Part shown: positions 19,813 through 32,117 of the stretch, one piece after another
Numbering within the stretch: the first letter of the stretch is position 1
How the letters are laid out: the number at the start of each line of letters is the position of its first letter
DNA from: Phoma sp. XZ068
Taxonomy: Eukaryota > Ascomycota > Dothideomycetes > Pleosporales > Didymellaceae
DNA: 64,000 nt
NCBI GenBank assembly: GCA_004835665.1
Contig: RBKR01000019.1
Location: 496,001-560,000 of the forward strand
Reading direction: 5' to 3'
Program-made: the position numbers and the translations under genes
Notes under the pieces: model-generated
Databases searched by the model: none
What the model was told of the DNA's origin: nothing
What the model saw: the letters and a program-made list of their open reading frames with translations, nothing else

Positions 19813-21659
19813 GAACGATTGGTCTGAGACGATCGCAATGTGGAAGGTGCTCGCTGCTGTTGCACAGGTGGGAACAGCGAGTATGTGTATTTGGGTGCGT
19901 GCGTGGTTTTCGATTCAAGGCTCCACCAAGCCTTTTCTTTCTTTGCAGGTTCTAAACTTCTCATGGGACCCGATGTTTGTATGAAGAGACAGTGACTATC
20001 AACAACAGCCACAACCCTGGGCGCAGGAACCCTTTGTACCTCTGAGCCCCAGTGGCCCAATCCATGTTTGAAGGACCTGCATCCGCAGATCCCCCGTTAC
20101 GCCCGTAGACTCGTCTCCCTTTCCCAACTCACTACTCTTCACACCGTTCCAAGAAACTACTCGCAGAACCTACCGTTCAGGAACACCATCCCACTCGCCA
20201 GCAGGGCGACCACCGTTGCAGATCCACGAAGATCCCTGCAACGGAAGCGCTCCGTGGCTTGTCAGCCGCTCTCGCGACGAGGGTAGCGCCTTTCCAGAAG
20301 CTCTCTCGAACAGCCGGATGACCACTAAACGTGCACTGAACAAAGCCAGACGGATAGGGCGCCAGCGCAGAAGAGGCGCATGAAGCACGTGTTGGGTTAG
20401 ACCCGCGGGATGATGCGACATGGGCCTCAGTAGCCGTTTGAGCAGGGCGCGCAATGCAGGCAGAGCGAGAGTGAACCTTGAAACAAAGCTCTGCGTTTCT
20501 CCGTGTACATTGATGATGGTGTGGTTCGTAAGGTAACTCCCACTCTCGGGCTCGGCCATGCTCGGCCAGGCTCTACCACGGGGCAATTCCCTGGTGCTCC
20601 CATTGCAAATCCTTCAAAGGTGTGACATGGGTTAAACAAAGAACTAATAACAATACAGAATCTCGTACCCAGACTCATCCGCCACAGCAGCCTCAAACCT
20701 ACGGCTCGCCACAGCTCGCCTAAAGTCGCACTACGGGAACACACGTGGAATCGTGGATGGCAACACGATGCACATCGCCGCTTGTGGTCCAGAATCCAGG
20801 GCGCAAGCACCACGACTCGATCTTCCCACTTTTGGATAAGGACGCCTGTAATCTAGACACTTTGCAGCTCATGCAGAAACCCACAAGTGTTGCAACAGTG
20901 CCACGCGCACGATCCGAGTTGACATTACCGTGCATACCGGCTTCTTTCCGCACGCCCCCCACGAGACGCGCTGCCAGGCAATTCTTCTGGAGTTGCGACC
21001 GCTGGCTATTGTTTGAGGGCCTTGCACTAACTCTCCCAAGACACACTACAACCACCTCATCTCACCACACATTTTTACAGTTTGGTACTGCACTTCCGCA
21101 CAGATTCCGCCGGACGCAACTCCGGTGCGTGTGATGAAAGACAAGACGATCTGGGCGAGAGAAGACGGTGAGCAACGGGAGACGGTCCGATGAAACAAAG
21201 CTTGAGTTGGGCCGAGTGTGTAAGAGATACCATTGTAAGGAAGGAGTGCCGATTCCGGCGAGATAAGTTATATATATGCGGAGTATCTCCGGCAGTCTGT
21301 TGACCGGATGGTGAAGACGGGAAATATAACAATGGCTGCAGGAGCATGGACAGCAATGTGATGGAATGAATGGTAGAACCCCCCGCCATTGATCGTATTG
21401 CTCGGTCTTCACTCGCTCAGCAATCAAATAAAACGCCGGGAAGAGAATCCTTCGCAAACTTTGTCAGGAAACGGGCCGGCGAAGGAGCAATGAGATCTTT
21501 CGTTCAAAGATGTCTTCGATCATTCATTCATTCGTTACTCATGGCCATCAGTCATTCCGTGTCTACCATCGTATCAAACGCTGGACGAAAAAGCAAAAAA
21601 ATAAATAACCCAAGGCTAGGCATACAGCCGCTCGTATAGCTACGCCATGTAGCAGATGC
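19813..21659. other. 1.85-kb gene-free stretch
   Basis: Only short overlapping frames on both strands (the longest about 139 codons), without motif, codon pattern or splice context. It should include the promoter of the F-box-like gene and the 3' flank of the next gene. Confidence 0.5.
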
Positions 21660-23522
21660 TCAGTAATCTCGTCTCTTTACGGTCTTCTTCCTGCGTTGGA
21701 CGACGGGCGATGCATCACCCCCAGAATCGGACTCGGTGAAATAATCATACTCCTCGTGGACATTGTATCCACGATCAGGGCGACGGCACTCTCTGCTTTT
21801 ATCACGGCGTCTGCTATCGCTGTCGTAGTGCCTGTCACGGTCATCGCGGACATCACGATCATCTCCTCCCCGAGACTTTGAGCGGAAGCGGTCAATAACA
21901 CTTCGGCTCCTAGCTCGGAGGCCCCCGCTGCTCTTTCGGTCTCGGCTGCGATCGCGATCTTCGTATTTTCGGTGTCGAGAATGTGAGCGTGAACGCGATG
22001 GAAGTCGTCCGTGCTCGTCTTTGGCTCTGTTTCCAAGTAAGTTTCTCATCAAACATCACTCACTTCAATAGAACACATACCTGTCGACATTCCTAGCAGC
22101 GATTGCCTGTCCACCCAACGCACCGGCCGCAGCACCTGCGAGCATAGTCAGCCTACTTTTACCCGCAGCTCTACCAGCAAAGCCTCCCGCCAACGCACCA
22201 GCCACTGTAGCCCCTAGATTCTTCGTCCGCAAGTCCATGTCGTCAAACCTTCCACGCATGTCAGACATACGAGAAGTTCCACGACGCGAACTGCGTGAAT
22301 CTGCAGACCTAGCTCTATGCCGGTGTTCTCGGCGGTCGTGCTTGGTGCTGCTACGGCGGCTTGGGGAGTGGCGGTCGTCGTATGGAGCGACCTGCTGTTC
22401 AGAACTGCGAGGGTTGTAGGAAGAATATTGCTGGTTTTGGTCAAAAGAAGGCTGGGAGCGTGATTGCTGGCGGTAGAATGGTGGTGGTGAGGCGTAGCCA
22501 CTTCCAGAAGGGTACGCAGGGTTGTGATCGGCATAGGTTGCAGGGTTGTAAGGTGCATATGGTGCATTTGCACCACCTGGTGGAGAATTCACTCCGACCG
22601 GTGGAGGAGGAACTTGGGCCGCACCCATTGCTGCAGGTGAAGGAGCATATCCAGGGCCAGGAGTGTAGCGCGCTGCAGATGCTGATCGTGGCTGTGGTGC
22701 CTGACCTGCGTGTTGACTCTCGTCATAGCGATAAGCAGATTCGTCACCGTATGCTGGCTGATGAGAGTTAGTAGGTGGGCGGCGCAATATTGCCGCAAGA
22801 GGCGGCTCATAGGATGGAGAGAAAGAAGCTGAAATGGGAGTGCCACGACGAAGGTGGTCGAATAGATGAGGCTGCAGACCAGCAAAGGGAGACTGTGTGT
22901 TCAGTGGCGGCCTATTCACCAACGGCGGTGGACAAGAGTACACCGGCGTTGGATGAGACGCCATCATCGGAAGTGTCGCACTTCGAGAACGAAAAGGACT
23001 ATTTACCTGTGTTGGGTAGCCATACTGAGGATGGGCAGAAGTTGGTCGGAAGTCACCCTGGCTCGGCCTGGAGGCATGTTCCTGGGGGTTGTACGGTGCA
23101 TACTCGGATGTTGGCGGCGGCGGGAAATACGGTCCTTGACCATGCCCTTGCTCTGCGTTTGCCATATCTCTGTCGCTGAACTCTCCGTCTACGTCCCTAC
23201 TGCGCTGATCTTCTCTTCCGCGACTTAAGCTCCTGCTAGTGCTTTTGCCCGTACTCTTTCTGCGTCTGCGCTCTTTCTGCCTTTGCTCTTCGTCGTAATC
23301 CGTGTCGTGGCCACTGTAATCTGAATACTCGTTTTGGGGACTTCGTTCTCGTCGCGATCGCTCACTGCTGCGCCGGCTCTTCTCTTTGGGTGGTGATCGA
23401 CTCTTCTTGTTCTTCTTTTTCTCTTCTTCTGACTTGAAGTAACCACCTGGGATTTTCTCGAAAAATTTGTCTGGTATCTGTTCGGCGCCGTAACCGATCG
23501 CCTTGAATGCAAGAACAGACAT
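21660..23522 (-). CDS. glycine-zipper protein with RS-rich disordered arms
   Basis: Exons: 23522-22081, 22026-21660; 602 residues. The start MSVLAFKAIGYGAEQIPDKF is conserved-looking and followed by basic/serine stretches (KKNKKSRSPP, RRSSERSRRERS), a long proline/tyrosine/glutamine-rich low-complexity part, then a glycine-zipper pair about residues 440-480 (GATVAGALAGGFAGRAAG, LAGAAAGALGGQAIAA) that could form two membrane helices or a bundle. The second exon adds an RS- and RD-rich tail (RDRSRDRK, RKKTVKRRDY). I do not know its function. The intron (GTATGT...AACAG) is required to leave the first frame, which otherwise stops 12 nt later. Confidence 0.8.
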
Positions 23523-24912
23523 GTTTCTATGGGGCGCTCGCCAGGATCCCGGATGGCGTGGCCAGGTGTGTGACGTAAGGTAGCCTCAGCAGTCGCGGCT
23601 GTGATTGGACCACAACCAACGTACCTACGGGAGCGCAGGAGGCTTGGTGAGCGATAGCGTGCGGATAAGACGGTAGTGAGAGTTGGGCGTCTGCAGCCTC
23701 GGATGGAGTTCGTGTACAGATATTACAGATAGGAGGTGTGACGAGGGTGGGTTGCGGGAGGTTGGGTTCTATGGCCAGCGTGATGAAGGCACAGCGAGGT
23801 ATGTTAGCTTTTCGTGGCAAGCGCATTTTAATGCGCACCGGGAAGGAAGCAATTATGCCAGTCGGGCACTTGCGCCTCCAAGTCACGATAGTTGTGATTT
23901 GTCGTACATAGGTAAGGCAGTGCAGCTTGGAGACGGGAATGACATCATATGTCTGCGCCACGACCCAACTTGCCTGGTTGCACCTTGCGACGCGAGGACC
24001 CTCTCTACTTCTCCACGAGATTGACCAGCCTACCGCAGATGTAACTCTTCTACACAGTGCAAACTACCTTAACGCCTTGCAATACTCTGTTCACTGCTTT
24101 GAGGAGTTGGACTCCAGCGGTGTGTTGTTGGTCGGCATGTCCAAGTGACGTAGCGCCAAAGCCACCCATGATGATCTCGTGAACATCCGCATCGTCCTAT
24201 TGCAAAAAAGCACTGGTAAAAACGCGGCTGTTGCTAACCGACAAGGAACGCGTGAATATGATAGCTTATTGCCGAAACCATTGCCTTCATCCGTTGCAGC
24301 AGAGGTCCCAGAAATAATACTCGGCCTAAGTTCCAACAAATACCCCGGCCACAGTCATTCTCATGCAGGGCGTACCACAGGGGGGGCATGTTGAAATGCT
24401 CTGCTGTTACGTTATTCAGCTTCACTAACGGAACCATTCGCAGACGCGCGGATATGTGCAATGACGACATATTCAAGCAACCATCTCACCGCTGCCCATT
24501 TGTTGGCAACATCTTTGTGTACTGTATGCCTGCGTAGTTCCTGTCTTTCGGACTCTTGACTTTTTCGTATTTGCTACCATGTTCAGAAATGGCGCACTGG
24601 TGATCGGTGATCTTCACTTACCGTGGTCGCACATCTCGCCCAACATACTCCATGATCCCACTGCCCATTGCGTTGCGTACAGAAAAGGAAAGTTTGTCAT
24701 AGGATACTGTTTGTCACAAATACCTGGGGGACGTGTACAGCGGACGTGAGATTCAAGATATCGATTGTAATCTACACGTGTTATAGACATAGCAATCAAC
24801 GAAAACCAGTTGCATGACAATAGGTAGGGTATCTTTCTGCTTTGAACACCACTCAACTCCAAAAATGTCTTGCAACAAAAAATAACGATGGGGACTTCAC
24901 CGTGAAGTCTCT
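23523..24912. other. 1.39-kb gene-free stretch
   Basis: Promoter side of the glycine-zipper gene and 3' side of the kinase-like gene. The frame 23527-23961 on the minus strand has no recognisable content. Nothing else seen. Confidence 0.5.
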
Positions 24913-26092
24913 TCATACGTCCTGAGGGCCGGTTGGTGGGGTCCTAATCTCGCCCGAAGCTCGACCAGAGCTGTCCGGTACATCCACCATTTCTTCCACC
25001 ATGCCCAAGAATCTCTGCCTGTACTCGTCGCTGTCGGCAGTAATACTCATCGGTCCATGGTCTTTGCCAAACTTGAGCGCGTTAAACATCTTGACCAGGC
25101 CGGTAAAAGCGTGTGCCTGCAACGCGTCTTTCGACCAGAAGAAGTCCAGTACGATAGCTCGGTAGACCCACTTGCCATCCCGTGAGACAACGCCTGTACG
25201 CCACGTCGAGCCACGTCCCGGGGGAGTTGGGACCTTGTATTGTCCAGAATTCAAGTCTGCTGGAAAGCGAACCACGAAGAGCGAGTAATCGACCGCATTG
25301 TTGTCCTGCAAAAGCTTGCTGTCTTTAGATAGTTGCGCGATGAGCTCCTCTTTCTGATCGATGGTGACCCTGATTGTGTCTTCAAATTTATCAATGAGTC
25401 GATCTTTGACACTCTCCGGTGCCAATCTGCCACCAGCAATATCTCGCTCTGGGAAAAAGTAATCATTCGGTTTCAGATCAAACGTTTCCCATTGTTTCTG
25501 CTGATTCTTGTTGCAGCTTGACTTTCCGTACAATATGTTTTCCATTACAATGTGGTGGCTCGGAGCAGTACCAAAGAAGGCACCAAGTGTTGACATCGGG
25601 CAGTATAGGAGGTTGGTTATGCGGACGAGAAGAGAGTCTTTGTTGACCTGCATGTGGTCGACATAAGGTTCGAGAAGTCGTTTGCGAAAGAAGGACTGTT
25701 CGAAGTGACGCGGCAAAGACTTGACTAGAAATTTAGTATTCGGTGTCGTGAAGAATGTCTGCAAATTGTTAGTGGTGAAGCATATGAAGCTCTTTCCTAC
25801 GTACCGAGCCAGAATATCCCAGATCTCCAACAGACTTCAGGTCCGTCCGCTTTCCTTTACTCGGGCCCCTAAAACTCTCTCTGTACTCCTCTTCCTCAAT
25901 CTGCCACGATTCGTTCCTCAGTTTCTTGAACACTTGATCACGATAGCGTGCAAGTGTGAGCTGGAAGATGGAGAAGAAGGCGAGGATACGTGCAAGGAGA
26001 CCTGGGTGTGCAACCTCATCGTCGCTCACAGGCTTAACAACGAATATGGCGCGCAAGATAGAGGTACTGATCAAGCGCTGCCGACGTCCCAT
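24913..26092 (-). CDS. small phosphatidylinositol-phosphate kinase-like protein
   Basis: Exons: 26092-25805, 25758-24913; 377 residues. The fold signature is that of PIP kinases (SAICAR synthase-like): DLGYSGSTFFTTPNTKFLVKS spanning the splice junction (cf. GxSGSxFFxT...FxxK), FFRKRLLEPYVDH, VDYSLFVVRF (cf. MDYSLL), YRAIVLDFFW in the place of the metal-binding IID, and SDEYRQRFLGMVEEM at the end. It lacks extra domains such as FYVE, and is shorter than Mss4 or Fab1. It may phosphorylate a phosphoinositide or be a pseudokinase; the altered IID site argues for caution. A palindromic CRE lies 84 bp upstream. Confidence 0.75.
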
Positions 26093-27710
26093 ATTGAGCG
26101 TTGAAGTTGTAGTTGCGCGGCTATTGTTTACAGGTCGGATCTGTTTGTGCAGCTCTCAGTTTACGCCTTCGGCAGGTGACGTCACGTCGCGCTAATCACA
26201 TGCGTTCCTCTCTCTGTCTCCTGCGTCTTCTCACGCTAGCCACCCATTACTATGTACTTTGTCTTGGAGCCTAGGCCGCGGAGGATCATGGCGGAGCATA
26301 CAAGCCACAAAGGGGTGAAGTTCTAAACATGATGGTCACTAACGGTCGCCAGCCTGCAGCTAACTCTTAGCAGCCCATGATGCGGGCAAGAGTACCCGCG
26401 GCCAGCGGTCGACACCGAAGCATGGAATCCTTGTGTTACTTGAGTCCAGAGCGTGCCGCTCGCAACATGGCCACTCAACCGCATAACCATCAGGCGTACA
26501 GTGTATATTAAACACGGTGTCTCGATCTGATAGCTGCCTTTGAGATGCTTTGGAAGACGCTTGGTACACTGACGTCCACCCCGAATTCATCATTATGCTT
26601 CCCAACAAGGGAGCATCCATCGAACTTCCATTTCAAGAGCGCGCCTGAGAGCCGTGATCTGGAAAGCAGGTTGAGGCTGCAGTGTCACGGACCCTGGATA
26701 TATTGAAACTTAATTTTGACCACGCCGCAGCCGCGTTGGAATTAGGTCTCGCGCGTTTCCGCTACTTTCGTGGTCAGGGTTGGAGTGCAAGCTTATAGTA
26801 AAATTGGGGCCAAACATACAGTGGCCGATGCGCCTCTCGATAGCCGCTTCTGCGTGCGCAGCTCAAATAGTCTTGGGCTACTGGTTGCGCAATTATCCAA
26901 CGGTGAAGGGAACTCCGTTCAGCCGCCGCGCCCCGTCCCTTAAGTGTGGCACATGAAGATCTTGTAACAAACCAGACCTAGACCCCACAACAGGTTAAGC
27001 GATCTCCCGCTCGGATCGATCATTCTAGGACCCACTACGTTGAAGGGCAAATGTCTCATAATCAGCCGGAGCGCATTGGCTGAGATCTAGGCAAACCGTT
27101 AATCTCAGCAATAAGTTACAGGGGTCCACTGATAGAATTGGCAGCACCTCAGTACGAAGGTTGTGCTGCATGTCTGGGATCACGCCGAGTGCTTACTGCG
27201 TTGTCAGAGTCGGATTAATCTCCTCGAACGTTCGTTTGGTCAAGCATACAGGCTCCTCGTTAATCCAAACCCTGGAGTCCTTAAGGCAAGGAGGCTTCGT
27301 TGTTGGCGTACGAGCGTGCCGTCTGGACCTCCACATCGGCAGCATCCCAAGCTAAACGTCCCTTTTCACGCACAGTAGTGTCCCAGGGCCCACCGGGGCT
27401 CCTTCAAACGCCATGGCCGTGACCAATGAGCTTTTCCTTATCCGATCGAATCGACAAAGTACAAGCCCTCACCTCAACTGTTGCATGTCTGCATGGTTAG
27501 CTTGTGTGGCGGGCTCGCGGGGTTGTCGCTGACACAGGTATATTTGGATACAGCTCCGTTTTAGGCATGTGCTCGGTCACATAAAAAGAAGCAAATCTTC
27601 CGCTGGTTGTACCTACAGTGATCTCTTCGGCTCTCACTTTTCAATTGCGCTTCCCTTCTCAACGTACATATTCTTACATACCCCAAATTATCGCGGGTCG
27701 AGACTACAGC
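26093..27710. other. 1.62-kb divergent intergenic stretch
   Basis: Lies between the starts of the kinase-like gene and the pathogen-related protein gene, so it holds both promoters. Apart from the CRE at 26177-26184 I recognise nothing; short frames at 26360-26620 and 27161-27378 look like chance. Confidence 0.5.
26177..26184. promoter_or_regulatory. palindromic CRE (TGACGTCA) upstream of the PIP-kinase-like gene
   Basis: An exact 8-bp cAMP-response/ATF palindrome whose near edge lies 84 bp before the start codon at 26092. In fungi such sites are bound by Atf1-type bZIP factors. Its use here is inferred from position. Confidence 0.5.
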
Positions 27711-28816
27711 ATGGCCGCGGCAGAGGTTCAGCAGATGCCTGCCCAGGAGCCGGCTCCTCCAGCACTCCCCGACTACCTCACTGATCCGGATGCTGTTCTG
27801 AAAGATACCGAGGTCAATTGGCGGTATGGTAGGGCACCAGATTACTCAAAGACAAGGAAAGTCTTCTCCGAAAGTGAGTAGCACCAAATCAGCCATGAAT
27901 GACACAATGCTGACACCGTCTAGCAAAGCAGAAGTCACACGAAGCTGGCTCCCTCCCCGAGCTTGTCCAGAACCTTGTCAAGAACTGGGAAGTTGAAGCC
28001 TCCTTCAAGCCCGTTATCAAGGATTGGCGCACAATTGACCATGAGAACTACTCATTCGCCATCAACGGCTCAGAGCCCGAGGGCGCCGAGGCCATGCTCA
28101 AGGTCGGCACATACAACGCCATCATCGCACCAAACGAGTACTACTCGCCCGATTACTCAGACTTTGCAAGCAGCCACAAGACATTCAAACGCATGATGCC
28201 TACCTTTGCGTGGGAAGTGCTTGAGGTGTACAGCGGACCTCCCACAGTCAGCTTCAGGTGGCGACACTGGGGCGTCATGAAGAATGACTACGTTGGTATC
28301 AACAACAAGGGCGAAAAGGTCACGGCGAAGGCGCACGGAGGGCCAATTGACGTCCAGGGTGTTACCGTCGCCACCGTCAACGACAAGGTTCAGCTGCAAT
28401 CTGTGCGAACATGGTTCGATCCTATGGATATGTTCAGGCAGATTGCGCCTAATGGCGTCGTGAAGAAGGAGACAGTTGACAAGAACATGGCACCCGCAGA
28501 TGTTGTCGACGGCCCATCGAGTGGTGCAGCAACACCCACCACGACCACGACCACCAGCGTTACTGAGGCACTCGAAGCTATGGGTCTCGACAACGCTGCT
28601 GCAGCAGGCTGTCCTTTCGCTGCCGGTGCCCAGACACAGAACGGTGAGACCAAGCTGCCTGAAGGCCACCCTCCTGTGGAGGAGAAGATCGAGCAGGTTG
28701 TGGCCGAGTCACGAACTGAGAACGACACTGTCAAGACAGAACTTGACCCTGAGCAACACGGCAAATTCGACCAGGAGGTCGCTGACCACCCATACATGCC
28801 GGGTGGCTTCCGCTAA
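27711..28816 (+). CDS. pathogen-related protein homologue (NTF2/SnoaL-like fold)
   Basis: Exons: 27711-27873, 27924-28816; 351 residues. The N-terminal two thirds (LPDYLTDPDAVLKDTEVNWRYGRAPDY, NLVKNWEVEASFKP, YNAIIAPNEYYSP, FAWEVLEVYSGPPTVSFRWRHWG) match the family named after the barley pathogen-related protein, which is widespread in fungi and has an NTF2-like fold of unknown chemistry. After about residue 240 comes a low-complexity threonine/alanine-rich linker and an acidic end finishing DHPYMPGGFR. No signal peptide, so probably intracellular. The name comes from the plant homologue and does not imply a role in disease. Confidence 0.8.
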
Positions 28817-30035
28817 GCTCATGGCTTGGAATGATCGAGATTGTTGGTTTTGCAGCGTTATTACGTAGAAGCGGGCTGTTGCTTTTGAGTACAATACCAT
28901 TGTTCGGTCTTCGCATGTGTTGATCTCATTGCAATCTCTGCCTATCGTTTGTGAGACTGACTCCCATCCTGTTGCTCGCATTTCCTCCAGTAAAAGTCAG
29001 GACTCAGCTTCGACTTTTAAGATTCCATAATCCCTCTCGCCCAATACTGTTGTGTTACCGGATAGCATGATTACAAAGCTAAGAGCATCATCGCCGGTAG
29101 TACGCGGCTTGGGTGAGACGGCATCACAATGTCAGTGATGTCTCTAGATTAAAGGCTAGGGGGCGTGTGAGCAATGGCTGCCTGGAAACACATTCTACGG
29201 CCCTCGTTTAAGACATTTGTTTCTCTTCGTGAAAATGAGTCTTTTCGTTCACTCCTACTGACCACTGCAGACTGGTGCAGGTTGTGGGTTTTACAGTTTG
29301 GGAATGAAATACGTCATGCATCGTGAACATGGGTGCCCTGGCGGTTGGGTGCATGTTCGGCATCTTGAGCTGAAGCAACCCACGTGGGAGGGGAGCAAAA
29401 CAGAGACGCTTGTGGACTCGATAGCCACCTCTACAACTGCACAAGCTTCAGACGTTTGATCTTAGCAGAGTATGTCTAGCTATGGTGTTCGATCTCGAAG
29501 CTCCAATATTTGATGTTGGGTTGCAAGCTTGGTTACAAGGGCTGGCGGTGTCGCGTGCGAACGTTGGGTTGTGACAGTGCGCAGCGAACCCTTGCCTCAG
29601 GGATGCCGCCATCAAGCACAACGAGGCAAGATCAATGACCAGCCGGATATCGTAGTTGAAATCTCTGAATTTCTCCGTGGGTTGCTTGTTTGTTGATTGT
29701 TCGTTGATGTTCGACGGCCTTCACTCGCGCAGCGCTCTTGGCTGACGCTAGAATCCGGATACGGGCCAGTCGGGAATGAGCCGCAGCAGCCCTCACTGAC
29801 GTCTCGCATTCACCCACAACACCGCCATTCTTCTTCAGCTTGTGGCGAGTGCAACGCGCGGCAAATCAGCACCAAGCCATTGAATCCCCAGCGTCGCCAG
29901 GCTAGCGAGTGCGACCGCAGAGCATTCATGTTCTGCCTAGTCAGCGCATAGAGCACCACGGCCCCGCTGAGCTGGAGCCACGACATCTCGAACTACAAAC
30001 ACGAGCCCTCTCGCCATTCTTAGCGCACCGCCGCC
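28817..30035. other. 1.2-kb intergenic stretch
   Basis: Between the pathogen-related protein gene and the WASP gene, both on the plus strand. No gene or named element seen. Confidence 0.5.
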
Positions 30036-32117
30036 ATGCCCTCGATCCTGTCCGACGAGGACAAGCTGACGGTGAAGCGCACCGTCCCCAAGTCGGCGAA
30101 CAAGATCCATGCCGTCGCCGTCGCCAAGCTGTACGTTGCCTACCCAGACAGGCACAACTGGACCTATACAGGCCTGCAGGGTGCAGCAGTGCTGGCAAAC
30201 GATCTGGTTGGCAACACGTTCTGGATCAAGCTGGTAGACATCTCCGTATGTATGCGCAGACACCTGGTATGGGACACACTAACACGCTGCAGTCTGCCAA
30301 CCGTGGCGTTATCTGGGACCAAGAGATATACGACACCTTCTCGTACAACCAGGATCGCGTCTTCTTCCACACCTTCGAGCTCGAAGAATGCCTGGCAGGG
30401 CTCTCTTTTGCGGACGAGAAGGAGGCTAAGACGTTCAAGAAGAAGCTGGACGACCGCGAAAAAAACGCCCACAAGAACACCAAGAACAAGCCGTTTGGCG
30501 CAGCCGCAGGAAGCAGTGGGCCGGCCACAAATGGAAAGAGTCATGGACACGGTCTCCTGGGAGGCTTGTTTGGCCACAGGCACTCCTCAAATCCAGCCCC
30601 ACAGCCGCAATCCATCATACCGCCTCCAGCTATGAGCATCGTTTCGCCATCGCAGAGCAGCCACTCCAATGCCACGAGCGCGCGAAGCTCCGCAATAGAC
30701 ACTACAGACCCGTCATGGCAGCCGCTGCTGAAGGAATTGCTGGCCATGGGCATCACAGAGGACCAGATCGAGGAGAACGCAGATTTCATCAAGCTGTATA
30801 TTGAGCAGAAGAAGCACGACGAGAAGGCTCAGGCTGAGAATGAGGCAAGACGAGCGAGAGCACCTCCCCCTCCTCCACCGAGCGCACCACCAACAGCACG
30901 CGCCATCAGTCCTCAGACTACTGGCAATTCGAAGCGTGGGCCTCCTCCAGCACCACCGCCAGCGCGAAGAACGAAGACCGAACTGCCCAACCGCAACTCG
31001 TCCTCCAGCCCTGCACCACCGTCGCCTCCACGAGAGCCCTCTCCACCCCCGGGCCCACCGAAGCCTGTCTTCAGGGCACCTCCTCCGCTCGCAGATGCTG
31101 GCAAATTTGCGAACCAGCCTCCTGCACCGCCGAACCGAGCACGAGCACAATCTGGCGCCGCTTCTGGGCCTCCTCCGCCTCCTCTACCGCCTAAGACCCC
31201 AGTACCGGCTGAAGACCAACCTGTCGGAGGCAAATTTGGAGTACCACCTCCATTTACCGGCAACCGAGTACCTTCAGGGGCACCACCTCCACCCCCAAGT
31301 CGTGGTCCTGTCCCTCCTCCGCCTCCTGCGAGAAATACTCCGTCGGCACCTCCTCCATTGCCACCAAAAACGCCAGGAGCATCACTCCCACCCCCTCCTC
31401 CACCGATGAACAATGCTCCGCCGGCACCACCTCCTCTACCGCCAACAGCATCTCGCCCTGTACCGCCTGCTCCTGCAAGTTCAGCACCGGTACCACCGCC
31501 GCTACCTCCCACAAACTCAATCCCACCACCGCCACCAATGCCAGGAAGGTCGATCCCACCTCCGCCACCCATGCCAAACAATGCAGTACCTCCTCCTCCG
31601 CCAATGCCAAACATTGCTGTGCCCCCACCACCACCAATGCCAAACAGTGGCGCCCCTCCCCCTCCACCACCGATGCCACCAGGTTCTGGACCTCCCCCTC
31701 CACCGCCCATGCCGCCAAGAGATGCTGGTCCCCCGCCCCCTCCTGGTCCCCCGCCCCCTCCTGGTCCACCACCGCCTCCTGGTGGTGCTCCTCCACTGCC
31801 AAAAGCAGCTGCAGCTGGGCGCGATGGCCTTCTTGCAGATATCCGTGGAGGTGCAAGATTGAAGAAGGTTTCAGACTCGGAGAAGAAAGACCGCAGTGCG
31901 GCAGCAGTACCCGGAGCAGAGCCTGCCTCATCACCGGCAGCAGGCGGCGGAGGTGCGACACCGGGAGCAGATGCTGGCTTGGCTGGAGCACTGGCTAGCG
32001 CGCTCGCAGCGAGAAAGGCTAAAGTTAGTCACAGTGGTAAGTACAAGATTCTTTCCTATAGCATGCTTTTGTGCTGATTTATTCGCAGATGACGAGTCGG
32101 ACAAGGATGATTGGTAG
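30036..32117 (+). CDS. LAS17: WASP/Las17 actin nucleation-promoting factor
   Basis: Exons: 30036-30245, 30293-32036, 32089-32117; 660 residues. It activates the Arp2/3 complex at endocytic actin patches. Domains: WH1/EVH1 about 15-135 (VAVAKLYVAYP, GNTFWIKLVDIS, GVIWDQEIYDTFSYNQDRVFFHTFE), a helical UBA-like block (PLLKELLAMGITEDQIEENADFIK), a polyproline region about 275-580, a WH2 actin-binding motif (GLLADIRGGARLKKV), and an acidic tail ending DDESDKDDW in which the last Trp is the Arp2/3 contact. The acidic end comes from a 29-nt third exon; without splicing the protein would end in unrelated residues. No CRIB motif is visible, as in yeast Las17. Large frames on the other strand are shadows of the proline codons. 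Confidence 0.93.
31523..31654 (+). repeat. four 33-bp coding repeats in WASP (PPPPPMPxxxx)
   Basis: Four adjacent 11-codon units start at 31523, 31556, 31589 and 31622. Each encodes five prolines, Met-Pro and four variable residues, a profilin and SH3 ligand pattern. Synonymous differences between units show they are not recent copies. Confidence 0.8.
31727..31780 (+). repeat. three 18-bp coding repeats in WASP
   Basis: Units at 31727, 31745 and 31763 encode Gly-Pro-Pro-Pro-Pro-Pro. The first two are identical in DNA, so copy-number change between strains is plausible. Confidence 0.8.

Noticed and set aside
20170..21134. Several 110-140 codon frames on both strands
   Set aside because: They overlap one another, lack motifs and have no splice context; the stretch reads as non-coding.
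30913..31991. Two long glycine- or leucine-rich frames opposite WASP
   Set aside because: They are reverse-strand and off-frame readings of the proline repeats.
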